DNA of 64,000 bases from Bufo bufo. Taxonomy: Eukaryota > Chordata > Amphibia > Anura > Bufonidae. The notes under the pieces are model-generated. The model saw nothing but the letters and a program-made list of their open reading frames with translations. It searched no databases and was not told the origin of the DNA. Within the stretch, counting starts at the first letter, position 1. Each line of letters starts with the position of its first letter. Shown in pieces: positions 1-11,156 of this stretch. A program made the position numbers and the translations under genes. The stretch covers positions 216,944,624 to 217,008,623 of the forward strand of contig NC_053389.1 in NCBI RefSeq assembly GCF_905171765.1, in the 5' to 3' direction.

Positions 1-2392
1 CCTTTTATTATTCTCCCATCCCGCTAATTCTTTCATACGGCATAGGAAATAAATTTTCTCATACCACATGTTTATGGTGGGGGGGTCCGTCCCCCTCCAC
101 TTAATTGGGATAAGAAGTTTTGCTGCTATAATCATATGTGTAGGTAGAGAGGATTTATTTGGTCTACAATCCTTCTCGGGTAGCCACATCAATACCAGAG
201 GGCCTGAGAGTTTCAGTTGGGAGTTGCAAATCCTGTTGATGGCAGCCTCAACCTCGTTCCAGAAGTGTTTCAATGCAGGGCAATACCACCAAATATGAGA
301 GATGTTGCCCACTCCATTGGAACATCGCCAGCATTTATTAGTTGGGATCAAGTTAATCCTATGAAGGAAATCTGGGGTACGGTACCACCTAGTCAGTATC
401 TTCACAGAGTTTTCTTGAACTTTAAAACCCATGTGAATGGGATAAAACAAACGCCTTATTTGGTTTATTTAGTGTGATGTTTAGTTCTTTCTCCCATTCC
501 CTCAAATATGCCGGGGTCTGCTGATCTCTGCCGGTCAGGAGCTGCTTGTACAGTATATTAATAATAAGCACTTTGCGGGAGAGGAGGGTAGCAGAACATA
601 AGTCTCCAACCAGGTCGGGTCAGGTAAAGGCAGATATTTAGATTTTTTTAACCTGGCACACGTGCTCTCAAAATCCCACTTCTGTATCACACATTTTTCA
701 GGTAGGGGACCCCCAGTGAGGGTGGTATAATAATCTGAGTTCGCTGTCAGTCGAGCAAGATCACCTAATCTACGCCCAAGGACAGCAGTCCAAGCTTCCG
801 ATCTGGTAATGGGATGAGCCGAGAGAACATGTGGAAGCATAGGAAGAGGCATTAGGGGGGAGAGACGTTTGCAACCCATATTAAGTGCTGGCGAAGCATT
901 ACAGTGTTTATTAGTACAACTTGTGAGATCACTGACCCTTCTTGTCTATTAGGTGTTGTGTTGTGACTCCAGAGAAGATGTTCTCTGTTTCTCCCTAGTA
1001 GAGCTCTTTCCATTGCTATGTGAATGGGTGTTGGATGTGGTCTGGATAGGGCTAACCACCTTTCTAAGTGTATGGCTTGAATATATACTGATAAGTCCGG
1101 CAGGGATATACCTCCTTGTTTCTTCCTCCTTGTGAGGATGGAGAAGGATAATCTAGCCTTTCTATCAGCCCATAGGAACTTTCCCATGATCACCTTTATA
1201 TTATTGAGAAACGTACCCGAAACAGATAAAGGGAGAGAGCGTAGTGTGTACATAATTTGCGGGAGGACATATGTGGTTAGGACATTCTTTCTTCCCAGCA
1301 AGGACAGATTAGGTATTGTGGTCCTGGTGAGAAAGGATTGTATCTTACCTAATAAGGGTGTGTAATTGAGTCGGAAGAGGAGCTTCGGGTTTGCTGGGAC
1401 TAAGATTCCTAGGTATTTAATAGCACTAGGGGGCCATTTAAATGGAGTTGATTCTATAATGTGTCTCTTTTAAGCATGTTTAAGCGACACTCCTAGGGCT
1501 TCAGACTTCTCCATATTTATCTTGAAGTTAGAGACTACTCCAAATGAGTTAAAAATCTCTAGCACATGGGGCATCGGTTCCTTGGGGTTAGTGATCATTA
1601 GCAATAGATCATCGGCAAACGCCACCATTTTATGCATGGCTCCTCCTACCTCCACCCCTCTGATGTTAGGAGATTGTCTAAATTTTAAAAGAAGAGTTTC
1701 TAAGGTTAGTATAAAAAGGGTAGGAGAAAGGGGGCAACCCTGCCTTGTCCCGTTTTTAATCTGAAAGGCGTCCGATAGAGTTCCATTCACCAATACCCGA
1801 GTAGAAGGAGCTGAGTAGAGAGAAAAGATGGCTTCAATGAGTTGATGAGGGAAGCCAAAAGCTTCTAGACTGCACCGCATATAAGGCCAGCTAACCCTAT
1901 CGAATGCCTTTTCAGCATCCGTTCCTAATAGTACTAAAGGTACCTTCTTCCCTTTGGCTAAATATACTGCATGTAATACTCTGCTGATGTTATGCCTTCC
2001 CTCTCTACCAGGCACAAATCCCACTTGTTCTTCTCCTATCAGCTCAGGAAGCAATTTAGAAATGCGTTGGCTCAACAGCTTCGCCCACCATTTCAAATCT
2101 GTGTTGAGGAGCGAAATGGGGCGGTAACTGACGCATGCCTCTAGGTCCTTCCCTTCTTTATGTATAATGGTAATGTGTTCTGACTGAGCTTGTGGGGGGA
2201 GGGTAGGAGCCTAGCATCAGAGAGTTACACATTTTAGTAAAGTGTGGAATCAAAACATCTCTGAACTTTTTATAATAAGTGATAGGGTAGCCATCTGGGC
2301 CAGGGCTTTTCCCAGTACGGTATGTATTTAGTATTTTTCCCACTTCCGTCTCCGTGAAGGTAGTAAAAGGTTATTCTTTCCCTTCTTCAGAA
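1..2392 (-). pseudogene. L1 ORF2 fragment: reverse transcriptase and C-terminal domain
   Basis: This is the catalytic part of L1 ORF2, which reverse-transcribes L1 RNA at the nicked target. Reading leftward, the N-terminal RT motif GKSPGPDGYPITYYKKF lies at about 2290-2343. The palm follows in an open stretch 2096-1470 with AEKAFDRVSW, NGTRQGCPLSPTLF and the catalytic FADDLLL (about 1610). Thumb and connection segments lie at 1301-852 and 879-535 in two different frames, showing a frameshift near 860. The C-terminal knuckle CX2CX8HX4C is encoded at about 278-333, followed by a CPALKHFW-like end. Several frame changes and stops make it a pseudogene. Its upstream junction at 2393 is the mariner insertion site. 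Confidence 0.9.
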
Positions 2393-2394
2393 TA

Positions 2395-4055
2395 CAGGGT
2401 GGCCATTTATATGGATACACCTTAATAAAATGGGAATGGTTGGTGATATTAACTTCCTGTTTGTGGCACATTAGTATATGTGAGGGGGGAAACTTTTCAG
2501 ATGGGTGGTGACCATGGCGGCCATTTGAATTCGTCGGCCATTTTGAATCCAACTTTTGTTTTTTCAATAGGGAAGAGGGTCATGTGACACATCAAACTTA
2601 TTGGGAATTTCAACACGAAAAACAATGGTTTGTGCTTGGTTTAACAAACACTTATTCTTTCATGAGTTATTACAAGTTTCTCTTTGTTACAGCCATTGAC
2701 ATGTCACCGAGGTTAACACGTGAGGAGCGATTAGAAATTGTGTTGATGTCTGGTGAATGCAGTAACCGGGTCATTGCAGCAGATTTCAATGCAAGACACC
2801 CTACGAGACCACCCAATCTCCCATGCTACAGTTAGCAAACTGCTTGCTAAGTTTAGTGAAACTGGTTTCAGTGTTGGATTTGCCAAAATGTGGACGCATG
2901 AAATCTGTCTCTAATGAAGAAACATCAGTGGCTGTCCTAGCTTCATTCAGCAAGAGCCCACAGCGTAGCACTCGCCGCATGTCACTGGAGAGTGGCATTA
3001 GTCGAACATGTCCTTCGGCGGATATTAGCTACTCACAAATGGCACCCTTACAAACTCCAGCTACTACAGCATCTCAACGAGGATGACCCAGATCGACGCA
3101 CTGAATTTGCAGAATGGGCAAAACAAAAATGGTAACAGGACCCTCAGATTTACGCAGAAGATTTTGTTCAGTGATGAGGCAAACTTTTATGTGATGGGTG
3201 AAGTTAACAAACAAAAACCACTGCTATGGTCTGACACTAACCACATTGGATAGATCCCTCCAAGACTGTTGAACAAAAAAGTATGGTATGTGTGGTATAT
3301 GGGGTACAAAGATAGTGGGCGCATTCTTCATCAATGGCAACCTCAAGGCCACTGGATATGCGAAATTGCTACATGATGATGTGTTTCCCTCTTTATGCAC
3401 TGAAGCTGGCACGTTCCCTGAGTTGTTTTCCAGCATGATGGTGCACCACCACATTATGGGTGGTCAGGTCCGAGCATTCCTAGATGAACAGTTGCCTGGA
3501 AAGTGGATTGGTCGTCGTGGGCCAGGTTGAATGGCCCCCAAGGTCTCCCGATCTAACCCCCTTAGACGTTTATCTTTGGGGTCATCTGAAGGCAATTGTC
3601 TATGCTGTGAAGATACGAGATGTGCAGCACCTGAAAACTACGGATACTGGAAGCCTGTGCTAGCATTTCTCCTGCGGTGTTGCTATCAGTGTGTGAAGAG
3701 TGGGAAGAAGAGGGTTGCATTGACAATCCAACACAATGGGCAGCACATTGAACACATTTTATAAGTGGTCAGAAACTTGTAAATAACTCATGAAAGAATA
3801 AAGTTACGTTAAAACCAAGCACACCATTGTTTTTCTTGTGAAATTCCCAATAAGTTTGATGTGTCACATGACCCTCTTCCTATTGAAAAAACAAAGTTGG
3901 ATTCAAAATGGCTGACTTCAAAATGGCCGCCATGGTCACCACCCATCTTTGAAAAGTTTCCCCCCTCACATATACTAATGTGCCACAAACAGATAGTTAA
4001 TATCACCAACCATTCCCATTTAGTAAGGTGTATCCATATTAAATGGCCCACCCTG
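2395..4055 (+). mobile_element. Tc1/mariner element with long inverted repeats, DD41D type
   Basis: The ends are CAGGGTGGCC... at 2395 and ...GGCCCACCCTG at 4055. The dinucleotide TA occurs on both sides (2393-2394 and 4056-4057), which is the Tc1/mariner target duplication. The inverted repeats are long: 2395 to about 2673 pairs with about 3775 to 4055, with scattered mismatches. L1 ORF2 sequence is continuous across the site when the element is removed. Length is 1661 bp. The inner transposase is on the plus strand and broken. The mismatches between arms and the damaged ORF indicate an old insertion. Confidence 0.9.
2701..3764 (+). pseudogene. DD41D mariner-type transposase, degraded
   Basis: The N-terminus (2701-2835) begins MSPRLTREERLEIVLMSGEC, resembling the helix-turn-helix domain found at the start of many mariner-like transposases. 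A frame change follows near 2805. The first catalytic Asp lies in LFSDEANFYVMG (about 3165-3200). The second lies in FQHDGAPPHYG (about 3428). The third acidic residue is in RSPDLTPLDVYLWG (about 3549-3585). Reading through the frame change near 3465 and another near 3525, I count 41 residues between the second and third acidic residues and the last is Asp, so DD41D. Published DD41D families are rosa and VISITOR; which one this is cannot be decided by eye. Stops and frameshifts make it inactive. Confidence 0.75.
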
Positions 4056-4057
4056 TA

Positions 4058-4907
4058 GTTGGAATCTGATAGATTGAAGGAAGGAGTTATTATGGTCTTG
4101 TAATAGGAGGGAGTTATTTCCAGTTTTGTTAGTGTGCTTTCAAGGTTGTAAATCTGCAAAATTCCTCTGCTATGGCAGGGTTTGTGGTCATATCGATTGC
4201 CTTCCCTTGGACCTAATTGCGCTAATACAGTAATGTTTTTTTTTTCTCTGTGCCCTCAGAAGAGAGGACATTAGTTTAGAACCTTTGTCCCCATGTGAAT
4301 AGTATTTGAAGCGCAGTGACTGTAGAGTCCTTGCTGATTTGACATTTAGCGTGTCTTTCAGTTGAGAGCGTAGAAGAAGTGTGTGCAGTGTGTCTTCTGT
4401 CAGAATTGTCTTGGTGTTGTTTTTTCTTGTGTGAAAATTTGTAGAAGCATGGAATCAATTTTTTTTTGTCCTTTGTCTTTTTACCTTGGTACCCAAGCTA
4501 ATCATTTTCCCCCCTGATTACAGTTTTGTGGGCTTCCCATATATTGTCCTGGAGATGTAAGAGTGTCATTAGTTCTAAAGTACTCCAGTATTCTTCTCCT
4601 TTATTTTCCTTGTTAAGTACGTCTTCGATTAATGTGGTGTTTAGTCTCCAAGCCCAAGCTTAAGGTGGTATATTTTGTAGTGTCATCTGCAAACTTACTG
4701 GGGCATGGTCTGATACCGTTATAGAACCTATTGTAGTGCTTATGACCGATGAAAGAGCATTATTTGAGAGAAATAAGTAGTCTAGCCATTGATAGAATCT
4801 ATGGACCCGAGAGTGGTATGTATAATCCCTGCCCTCTGGGTTAAAGACTCTCCATACATCAGAAACTCCTAAATCTGTTAAAGCTATCTGGAGTCTGCGG
4901 ATTTGTT
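4058..4907 (-). pseudogene. L1 ORF2 fragment: C-terminal half of the endonuclease and linker
   Basis: This lies between the mariner and piggyBac insertions. Reading leftward from 4907, the conceptual peptide contains GVSDVWRVFNP, GRDYTYHSRVHRFYQWLDYF and then SITVSDHAPVSLQ. The S-D-H triplet is the diagnostic C-terminal motif of APE-type LINE endonucleases (about 4690-4720), and the Arg-Asp-Tyr-Thr block is typical of L1. The remainder to 4058 is the endonuclease-RT linker; it continues into the RT fragment at 2392 once the mariner is removed. Stops and frame changes are present. The T-rich run at 4235-4245 and other small differences are decay. Confidence 0.8.
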
Positions 4908-5799
4908 TTAACCCCTTAAGGACTTAGGACGTACCGGTACGCCCTATTTCCCAAGTCCTTAAGGACTCAGGACGTACCAGTACGTCCTAATTTTAAATCG
5001 CGATTGCAGCACGGCGGGGGTTAATTGCAACAGGATGGCCGCTGAAATCATTCAGCGGGCCTCCTGTCACAACGCCGGGGGGGTTATGTGACCCCCCCGC
5101 ATCGCCGATCGCAGCAAACCGCAGGTCAATTCAGACCTGCGGTTTGCTGCGTTTCCGGTCCATTCGGGTCTCCGGTGACCCGATGAACCGAAAAGGACTG
5201 TGATCGGTGGTGTGATTACTCACCACCAATCACAGGTCCGAGCATTTGGGAGAGGCGGTGCGGCCGTGGTGCTGAATGCCGCTGGTCCAGGGTGCTGATT
5301 GGTGCGGGAGAGAGGCGCGAGATTCAAACTTCCAGCGGCTCCTCTCTCCCCTCCTCTTCCTGTTCAGCACCTGCACCATCCAGCACCATCCTCACCAGGC
5401 TTCTGCGATCCCCCCAGTGGCACCCATCACCCTCCAGGTAGGTTAGGGTCAGTGAGGGAGAGGCCACCGTTAGGCAGGATAGAAGCCCCCCCCCCCACCA
5501 CCACCAGTCCCCCCCCTACCCAGCTCCCCCACCACCAGCTCCCTCACCGCCACTTTTTTTTTTTTTTTTTGCGTGCAACTGACTGGCCGCACTCTTAGCG
5601 TCCGGCCACTGTAGCGCATCGCCCGCCCCACCGCTGATCAGCGTTGACCGCTGATCAGCAAGTTTGAACTTTTTTTTTTCCTAACACTTTTTTTTTTTTA
5701 CTTTTTAGTAACGTGAACACCTGTGCCCCCACACATGCACATACATTAACGTTATACTACCGCACGCACATACACATGCAATACACACGCACACATACC

Positions 5800-7520
5800 A
5801 TGGCCCGCCGGATGTTCTCGGTGGAGGAGGCATACGCCCAGCTTGCCTCCAACTCCGAGAGCCCCAGTGAGGATGAGGATGACCCCATGTTCCTCTTGTC
5901 ATCCGCATCCTCCTCATCATCATCTGATGACGATGAGCCCCCAAAGCGGCGGAGACGCCGCCAGGCGGAGCCAGGGGCCCCGCATACTAGGGACCCTGTG
6001 GCCCACTCTAGTATTTAGCCACCCTTGGGGCTCGTACTGGTTTCCCGGCCACCAAATAAGGCCCACCGGAGCCCCCTGCCAGTGAACTTAGCTGGTGTCC
6101 CCAGTGGATTTGAGCCCGAGATTCCGGATTTGTTGGCAATCCAGGAATCCAGATTCCCACAGTGGGGTTTACTGAAATTGACTTTTTTTTTTTTTCAGTG
6201 ACCCATTTGTGAATCTAATGGTGGAGCAGACGAACCTGTACGCCCAACAGTTTCGTTGCTCAACACCCGGGCTCCTTTTTGGCTAGACCCGGTGGCTGGG
6301 ACGCCGGTCAGTGCAGCCGAGATGAGGACATTTTGGGGCCTCGTGCTGCACATGGGTCTAGTGGCAAAAACCCCAGTGCCAGGCAATACTGGAGTGGGGA
6401 CATCCTCTACCAGACCCCACTCTACAGTATGGCCATGACACGTCCCCGGTTTGAGGCCACCCGAAATGTCTGCATTATTCAGATAATGCAGCATGTCCCC
6501 CCCGAGGTGATCCTGCCCATGACCGTCTGTATAAGATACGGCCGGTCATCGATCACTTCGGGGCCAAATTTGCGCAGGCCTACGTACCTGGAAGGGAGGT
6601 CGCGGTTGATGAGTCTCTCGTTGTGTTCAAGGGGAGACCTCCGTTTCCGCCAATACATTCCCTCTAAGTGGGTGAGGTATGGCGTGAAAATGTACAAAAT
6701 TTGTGAGAGTACCTCAGGGTACACTTACAAATTTCGTGTGTACGAGGGGCGAGATTCCCGTATTGAACCCCCAGAATGTCCCCCCACTCTGGGGTTAGCG
6801 GAAACTTGTGTGGGACCTTATGTACCCACTGCTAGATAAGGGTTACCACTTGTACGTGGATAACTTTTATACTAGCATTCCCTTGTTCAGGTCCCTGCCG
6901 CCAGATCCACGTTTCGCTTGTGGGGACCGAGCGGAAAAATCAACGCGGCCTCCCTACCTACCCCCCTCCAGGTACCTATCCCCAGGGGTGAGACAGCACC
7001 ACCCCTGTGCCTGTGCGAGGTACCGTGGCAACGGTCCTCAAGCCCGATTGTATCGTCGACTACAATCGGTATATAGGAGAGTTGATCTCTCTGATCAAGT
7101 CCTCAAGCCATATAATGCCATGCGCAAAACCCGGGCATGGTACAAAAAAGTTGCGGTCAACTTGGTACAGGTTGCCTTGTACAATGCTTTTGTACTATCC
7201 CGATGTGCTGGCAGCACAGGGGACATTCCTCCAATTCTATGAGGCAGTCCTCAAGGACCTGATCTTTTCAGACCGGGAAAGGGCTCTAGTACCTCGGGAA
7301 CTGGAGGCGCCCAGATCGTCCCTGGGCCAACATTTTCCAGGTGTGGTCCCCCATACTGGAAAGAAGGGACGAACCCAAAAAAAAGTGCAGAGTGTGTCGC
7401 AAGAGGGGGATACGGAAGGACACCACCACTCAATGTGACACTTGCCCCCGATCATCCGGGCCTCTGCGTTATCGATTGCTTCAGGGAGTATCACACTTCC
7501 ATGGAGTACAAAATTTTTAT
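5800..7520 (+). pseudogene. piggyBac transposase pseudogene
   Basis: The likely start is the ATG at 5800, giving MARRMFSVEEAYAQLAS followed by an acidic and Ser-rich stretch and an RRRRR basic patch, as in piggyBac N-termini. The frame closes at 6018 and the rest is scattered over frames. Recognisable blocks are FVNLMVEQTNLYAQQF (about 6210), a VDESLVVFKGR block with the first catalytic Asp (about 6604), KMYKICESTSGYTYKF (about 6690) and DKGYHLYVDNFYTSIPLF with the second Asp (about 6832-6890). The C-terminal cysteine-rich finger, with CRVC, CDTCP and a C-FREYHT end, is spread over frames at 7386-7500. At least five frameshifts make it inactive. Catalysis in this family uses a DDD triad and pastes precisely into TTAA. 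Confidence 0.85.
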
Positions 7521-7621
7521 AATCCCCAACAGTCCCCTAGAGAACATAAAAAAACTATGGCTCTCAGACTTTGGAGACACGGAAACAATTTTTTTTTTTG
7601 CCAAAAATATTAGTTTTAGTG

Positions 7622-7764
7622 CAGGCATCCTCAAAACTGCGGCCCTCCAGATGTTGTAAAACATATAACTCCCAGCATGCCCAGACAACCTACAGCCATC
7701 AGCAGGGCATGGTGGGAATTGTAGTTTTTACAACATCTGGAGGGCCGCAGTTTGAGGATGCCTG
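7622..7764. mobile_element. Small palindromic hAT-type MITE inside piggyBac 3' region
   Basis: The ends are CAGGCATCCTCAAAACTGCGG and CCGCAGTTTGAGGATGCCTG, an inverted pair, with an ACTCCCAGCATGCC-like core. It is 143 bp long. The flanks share only an approximate target copy (TTTTAGTG left, CTTAGTGT right). A close relative with a perfect 8-bp duplication lies at 37318-37465, which supports the hAT assignment. Confidence 0.75.
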
Positions 7765-8389
7765 CTTAGTGTCTCCAAAGTCTGAGAGCCATACATATTG
7801 GGCATCGCCGCGTCCGTAAAAATCTTCTCTATAAAAATAACATTTAACCCAACCCCCCCCCCTTCCCCCCGGATGAACAGCGTTAAAAAAAACTTTAAAA
7901 AAAGTGTAAAAAAAAAAGCAATTTGTTGTCACCTAACATCACAAAAAGTGTAAATAGCGAGCGATCAAAATGTCATATGCACCCCGACTTAGTGCCAATA
8001 AAACCGCTATGTCATCCCGCAAAAAATGAGATATTAGATATTCGCCCAACAAAAAAAAAAAATGTAGCTCCCAGGCTATGGAGATACTAAAATAATTTTG
8101 TTTGGTTCCTAAAATGATAATATAGTGTAAAATCTAAATAAATTTTAATATGTAGACATATTAGGTATCGCCGCATCCCGTAAGAATCTGCCTTATAAAA
8201 ATAACATTTTGACCAAACCCCTCGGATGAACATCGTTAAAAATATAAAATAAAAACGGTGCCAAAACACCAATTTTTGGGCAAAATTTCCATTTGAATCC
8301 TTTTTTACCGGTAATAAAGCAAGGGTTAACAGCCAAACAAAACTATATATTTATTGCCCTGATTCTGTAGTATGCAGAAACACCCCATA

Positions 8390-8943
8390 TGTGGTCGTAA
8401 ATGGCTATATAGCCACACGGCAGGGCATAGAACGAAGGGAACGCCATATGGTTTTCTGGAAGGCAGATTTGATGGACTGGTTTTTTACACCATGTCCCAT
8501 TAGAAGCCCCCCCTGATTTAGCCTAGACTAAAAACTCCAAAAAGTGACCCCCCATCTAAGAAACTACACCCCTCAAGGTATTCAAAAGTTACTTTAGAAA
8601 CTTTGTTAACCCTTTAGGTGTTCCACAAAACTAAATAGCGAATGTAGAAACAATTTAGAATTTAAATTTTTTGTTACCTTTGCCTCAAAAAAAGTGTAAT
8701 ATAGAGCAACTAAAAATCATATTTACCCAAAAAAATAGTCCCAAAACATCAACCACCTTATCCCGTACTTTCCTAGATGGGGTCACTTTTATGGAGTTTC
8801 TACTATAGGGGTGCATCAGGGGGCTTGAAAGGGTACATGGTGTAAATAAACCAGTCCAGCAAAATCTGCCTTCCAAAAACCATATGGCGTTCCCCTTCTT
8901 CTATGTCCTGCCGTTTAGCCAAATAGTAGTTTACAACCACATA
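8390..8943. repeat. Large imperfect inverted repeat in piggyBac 3' noncoding region
   Basis: The segment at about 8390-8570 (GAACGCCATATGG, AAGGCAGATTT, GACTGG, ACACCATGT, AAAAAGTGACCCC) is repeated in opposite orientation at about 8755-8943. The arms are roughly 180 bp, separated by about 185 bp, and moderately diverged. No ORF is present. This is internal to the piggyBac unit and probably an ancient feature of the family's 3' end. Confidence 0.75.
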
Positions 8944-8945
8944 CA

Positions 8946-9842
8946 GTACAGACCAAAAGTTTGGACACACCTTCTCATTCAAAGAGTTTTCTTTATTTTC
9001 ATGACTATGAAGGCATCAAAACTATGAATTAACACATGTGGAATTATATACATTACAAACAAAGTGTGAAACAACTGAAAATACGTCATATTCTAGGTTC
9101 TTCAAAGTAGCCACCTTTTGCTTTGATACTGCTTTGCACACTCTTGGCATTCTCTTGATGAGCTTCAAGAGGTAGTCACCTGAAATGGTCTTCCAACAGT
9201 CTTGAAGGAGTTCCCAGAGATGCTTAGCACTTGTTGGCCCTTTTGCCTTTCACTCTGCGGTCCAGCTCACCCCAAACCATCTCGATTGGGTTCAGGTCCG
9301 GTGACTGTGGAGGCCAGGTCCATCTGGCGCAGCACCCCATCACTCTCCTTCATGGTCAAATACCCCTTACTTTTCAAAGTTTTCCCAATTTTTTGGCTGA
9401 CTGACTGACCTTAATTTCTTAAAGTAATGATGGCCACTCGTTTTTCTTTACTTAGCTGCTTTTTTCTTGCCATAATACAAATTCTAACAGTCTATTCAGT
9501 AGGACTATCAGCTGTGTATCCACCTGACTTCTCCTCAACGCAACTGATGGTCCCAACCCCATTTATAAGGCAAGAAATGCCACTTATTAAACCTGACAGG
9601 GCACACCTGTGAAGTGAAAACCATTTCAGGGGACTGCCTCTTGAAGCTCATCAAGAGAATGCCAAGAGTGTGCAAAGCAGTAATCAAAGCAAAATGTGGC
9701 TACTTTGAAGAACTTAGAATATGACATATTTTCAATTGTTTCACACTTGTTTGTTATGTATATAATTCCACATGTGTTAATTCATAGTTTTGATGCCTTC
9801 AGTGTGAATCTACAATTTTCATAGTCATGAAAATAAAGAAAT
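8946..9842 (-). mobile_element. Tc1 deletion derivative, copy A, right end lost
   Basis: The left end CAGTACAGACCAAAAGTTTG follows TA (8944-8945). On the minus strand a Tc1 transposase N-terminus, MARKKQLSKEKRVAIITLRN, is encoded at about 9472-9410. It jumps directly into the C-terminal part containing [17 protein letters not shown] (about 9300-9260), so the catalytic middle is missing. The right inverted repeat is only partly present: similarity to the end of copy B (32988-33926) stops near 9842 in an AAAATAAAGAAA stretch. The same internal deletion is shared with copy B. Confidence 0.85.
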
Positions 9843-10092
9843 TCTTACATTTTATGTCCATTTGCTATGAAGTCTTGTGGAAGACCTAAAGGGTTAACAA
9901 AGTTTGTAAAATCAGTTTTGACCCAATTTTAGCAGTGTCATGAAGTACAATATGTGACGAAAAAACAATCTCAGAACGGCCTGGGTAAGTCAAAGCGTTT
10001 TAAGTTATCGGCACTTAAAGTGACACTGGTCAGATTTGCAAAAAATGCCCAAGTCCTTAAGGTGAAATAGGGCTGAGTCCTTAAGGGGTTAA

Positions 10093-10571
10093 AGGTGTGG
10101 ATATAGACCTTGAGGTGGAATCCTTTGAATATTCAAAGGCCAGATTAAAATCTCCACCCACTATAAGTGTGCCCTCAGCGAATAACTTCAAGGTATCCAT
10201 TGTCTGGATCAGCCATGTGACCTGCTTAGTGTTAGGGGTGTACAGATTGGCAAGTGTAACAGCAGTGTTTAGAATATTACCCTTAATAAACACGTACCTG
10301 CCACCCAGATCTACTAGTTTTGCTGAGACCACTAAAGGGATATTTTTACTTACCCCAATTGACACCACCCCTCGCTGCTGATGAGTATGTAGCATGGTGC
10401 CAGTCAGGGAAATGTTTGCTCAGTAAATTGGGTAGATGAAGATGTCTGAAGTGAGTTCTTGAAGAAAGGCTATATCTGCTTTCTCCTTCTAAGCATGTGG
10501 TATATCTGACTACGCTTCTGCGGTATGTTCATCCCATTCACATTGAGTGTCACTACTGTGACTTTAGCCAT
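10093..10571 (-). pseudogene. L1 ORF2 N-terminus: start of the endonuclease domain
   Basis: ORF2 begins at the ATG read leftward from 10571 (MAKVTVVTLNVNGMNIPQKR), the expected L1 start including the conserved N-x-N-G of the endonuclease active site. A stop and a frame change occur around 10490-10400. A clean stretch from 10395 then reads SAKLVDLGGRYVFIKG, LANLYTPNT and LIVGGDFNLAFE; the G-G-D-F-N block contributes catalytic Asp and Asn. The reading breaks at 10092, the piggyBac site, and continues at 4907. Confidence 0.85.
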
Positions 10572-11153
10572 TTTGGTGTGAGAGTTGTTTGAAATTAGAG
10601 GCTAACAATAATTTAGAGCCCCCGGCCTAAAAAATAGAAACAAACCTTTGACATATAACAACAGAAGGTAGAGGCACATACTCCTCATAGACGCATTCCT
10701 GCGTAATAGTGAAGCAACAGAAAAGTGAAAATGTGCTGGGGGTGGTAACTTAATGGTGTGAGCCAGGTTCAAATCCGAAGCTCTACTACCTTGGCTTAGA
10801 GAAAATGAAGCCTGCCTAAAGCTACCTGATAAAGGCCTGCATTGGGAACTCTGGGGTGCCATCCAAGGAGGGAAAAAGCCATCTCTTCTCGGATCAGGTG
10901 TCTATAAGACCCGGCCATCTCCTGTGACTCCATACCAGAATCCCCAAAGATCTACATAGTTCTAAAGAAATATTACAAGGCGAAATATAAAACCAATTAT
11001 ATTGAAATAATCTGCTAACTGGACAAACTTCTGACTCTTTCTGTAGGCAACTAGAGTATCTTTGAGCAGTACTTTAGTTACATCTAACAACAATTTACTA
11101 AATTACTCAGTTACTCCATCTGGGCCTAAAAAGAAAGAGGTTAGTTCAAACTC
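10572..11153. other. L1 spacer between ORF2 and ORF1, no gene
   Basis: This is AT-rich DNA between the two L1 ORFs, up to the fold-back element. I see no credible ORF, RNA gene or terminal inverted repeat. Confidence 0.5.
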
Positions 11154-11156
11154 TAA

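Larger units (their letters stand above)
4912..10088 (+). mobile_element. piggyBac-family DNA transposon (decayed), TTAA duplication
   Basis: The outer ends are CCCCTTAAGGACTTAGG at 4912 and CTGAGTCCTTAAGGGG ending at 10088. They are inverted copies and are flanked by TTAA on both sides (4908-4911 and 10089-10092). L1 endonuclease sequence is continuous across the site. A second, subterminal copy of the AAGTCCTTAAGG motif occurs inside each end (about 4954 and 10051). The interior encodes a broken piggyBac transposase (5800-7520). The 5.2-kb length is above a typical autonomous piggyBac because the 3' noncoding part was later hit by a hAT MITE (7622-7764) and a deleted Tc1 (8946-9842) and contains a large internal inverted repeat. 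The 4912-5799 stretch is GC-rich noncoding leader with homopolymer runs. Confidence 0.92.

Noticed and set aside
5299..5598. Proline-rich ORF in the piggyBac leader
   Set aside because: Low-complexity C-rich DNA with homopolymer runs; not conserved with any piggyBac protein.
9427..9612. Plus-strand ORF starting MMATRFSLLSCFF, with a hydrophobic, signal-peptide-like start (also at 33261-33446 on the minus strand)
   Set aside because: It is the antisense of the Tc1 transposase N-terminus.
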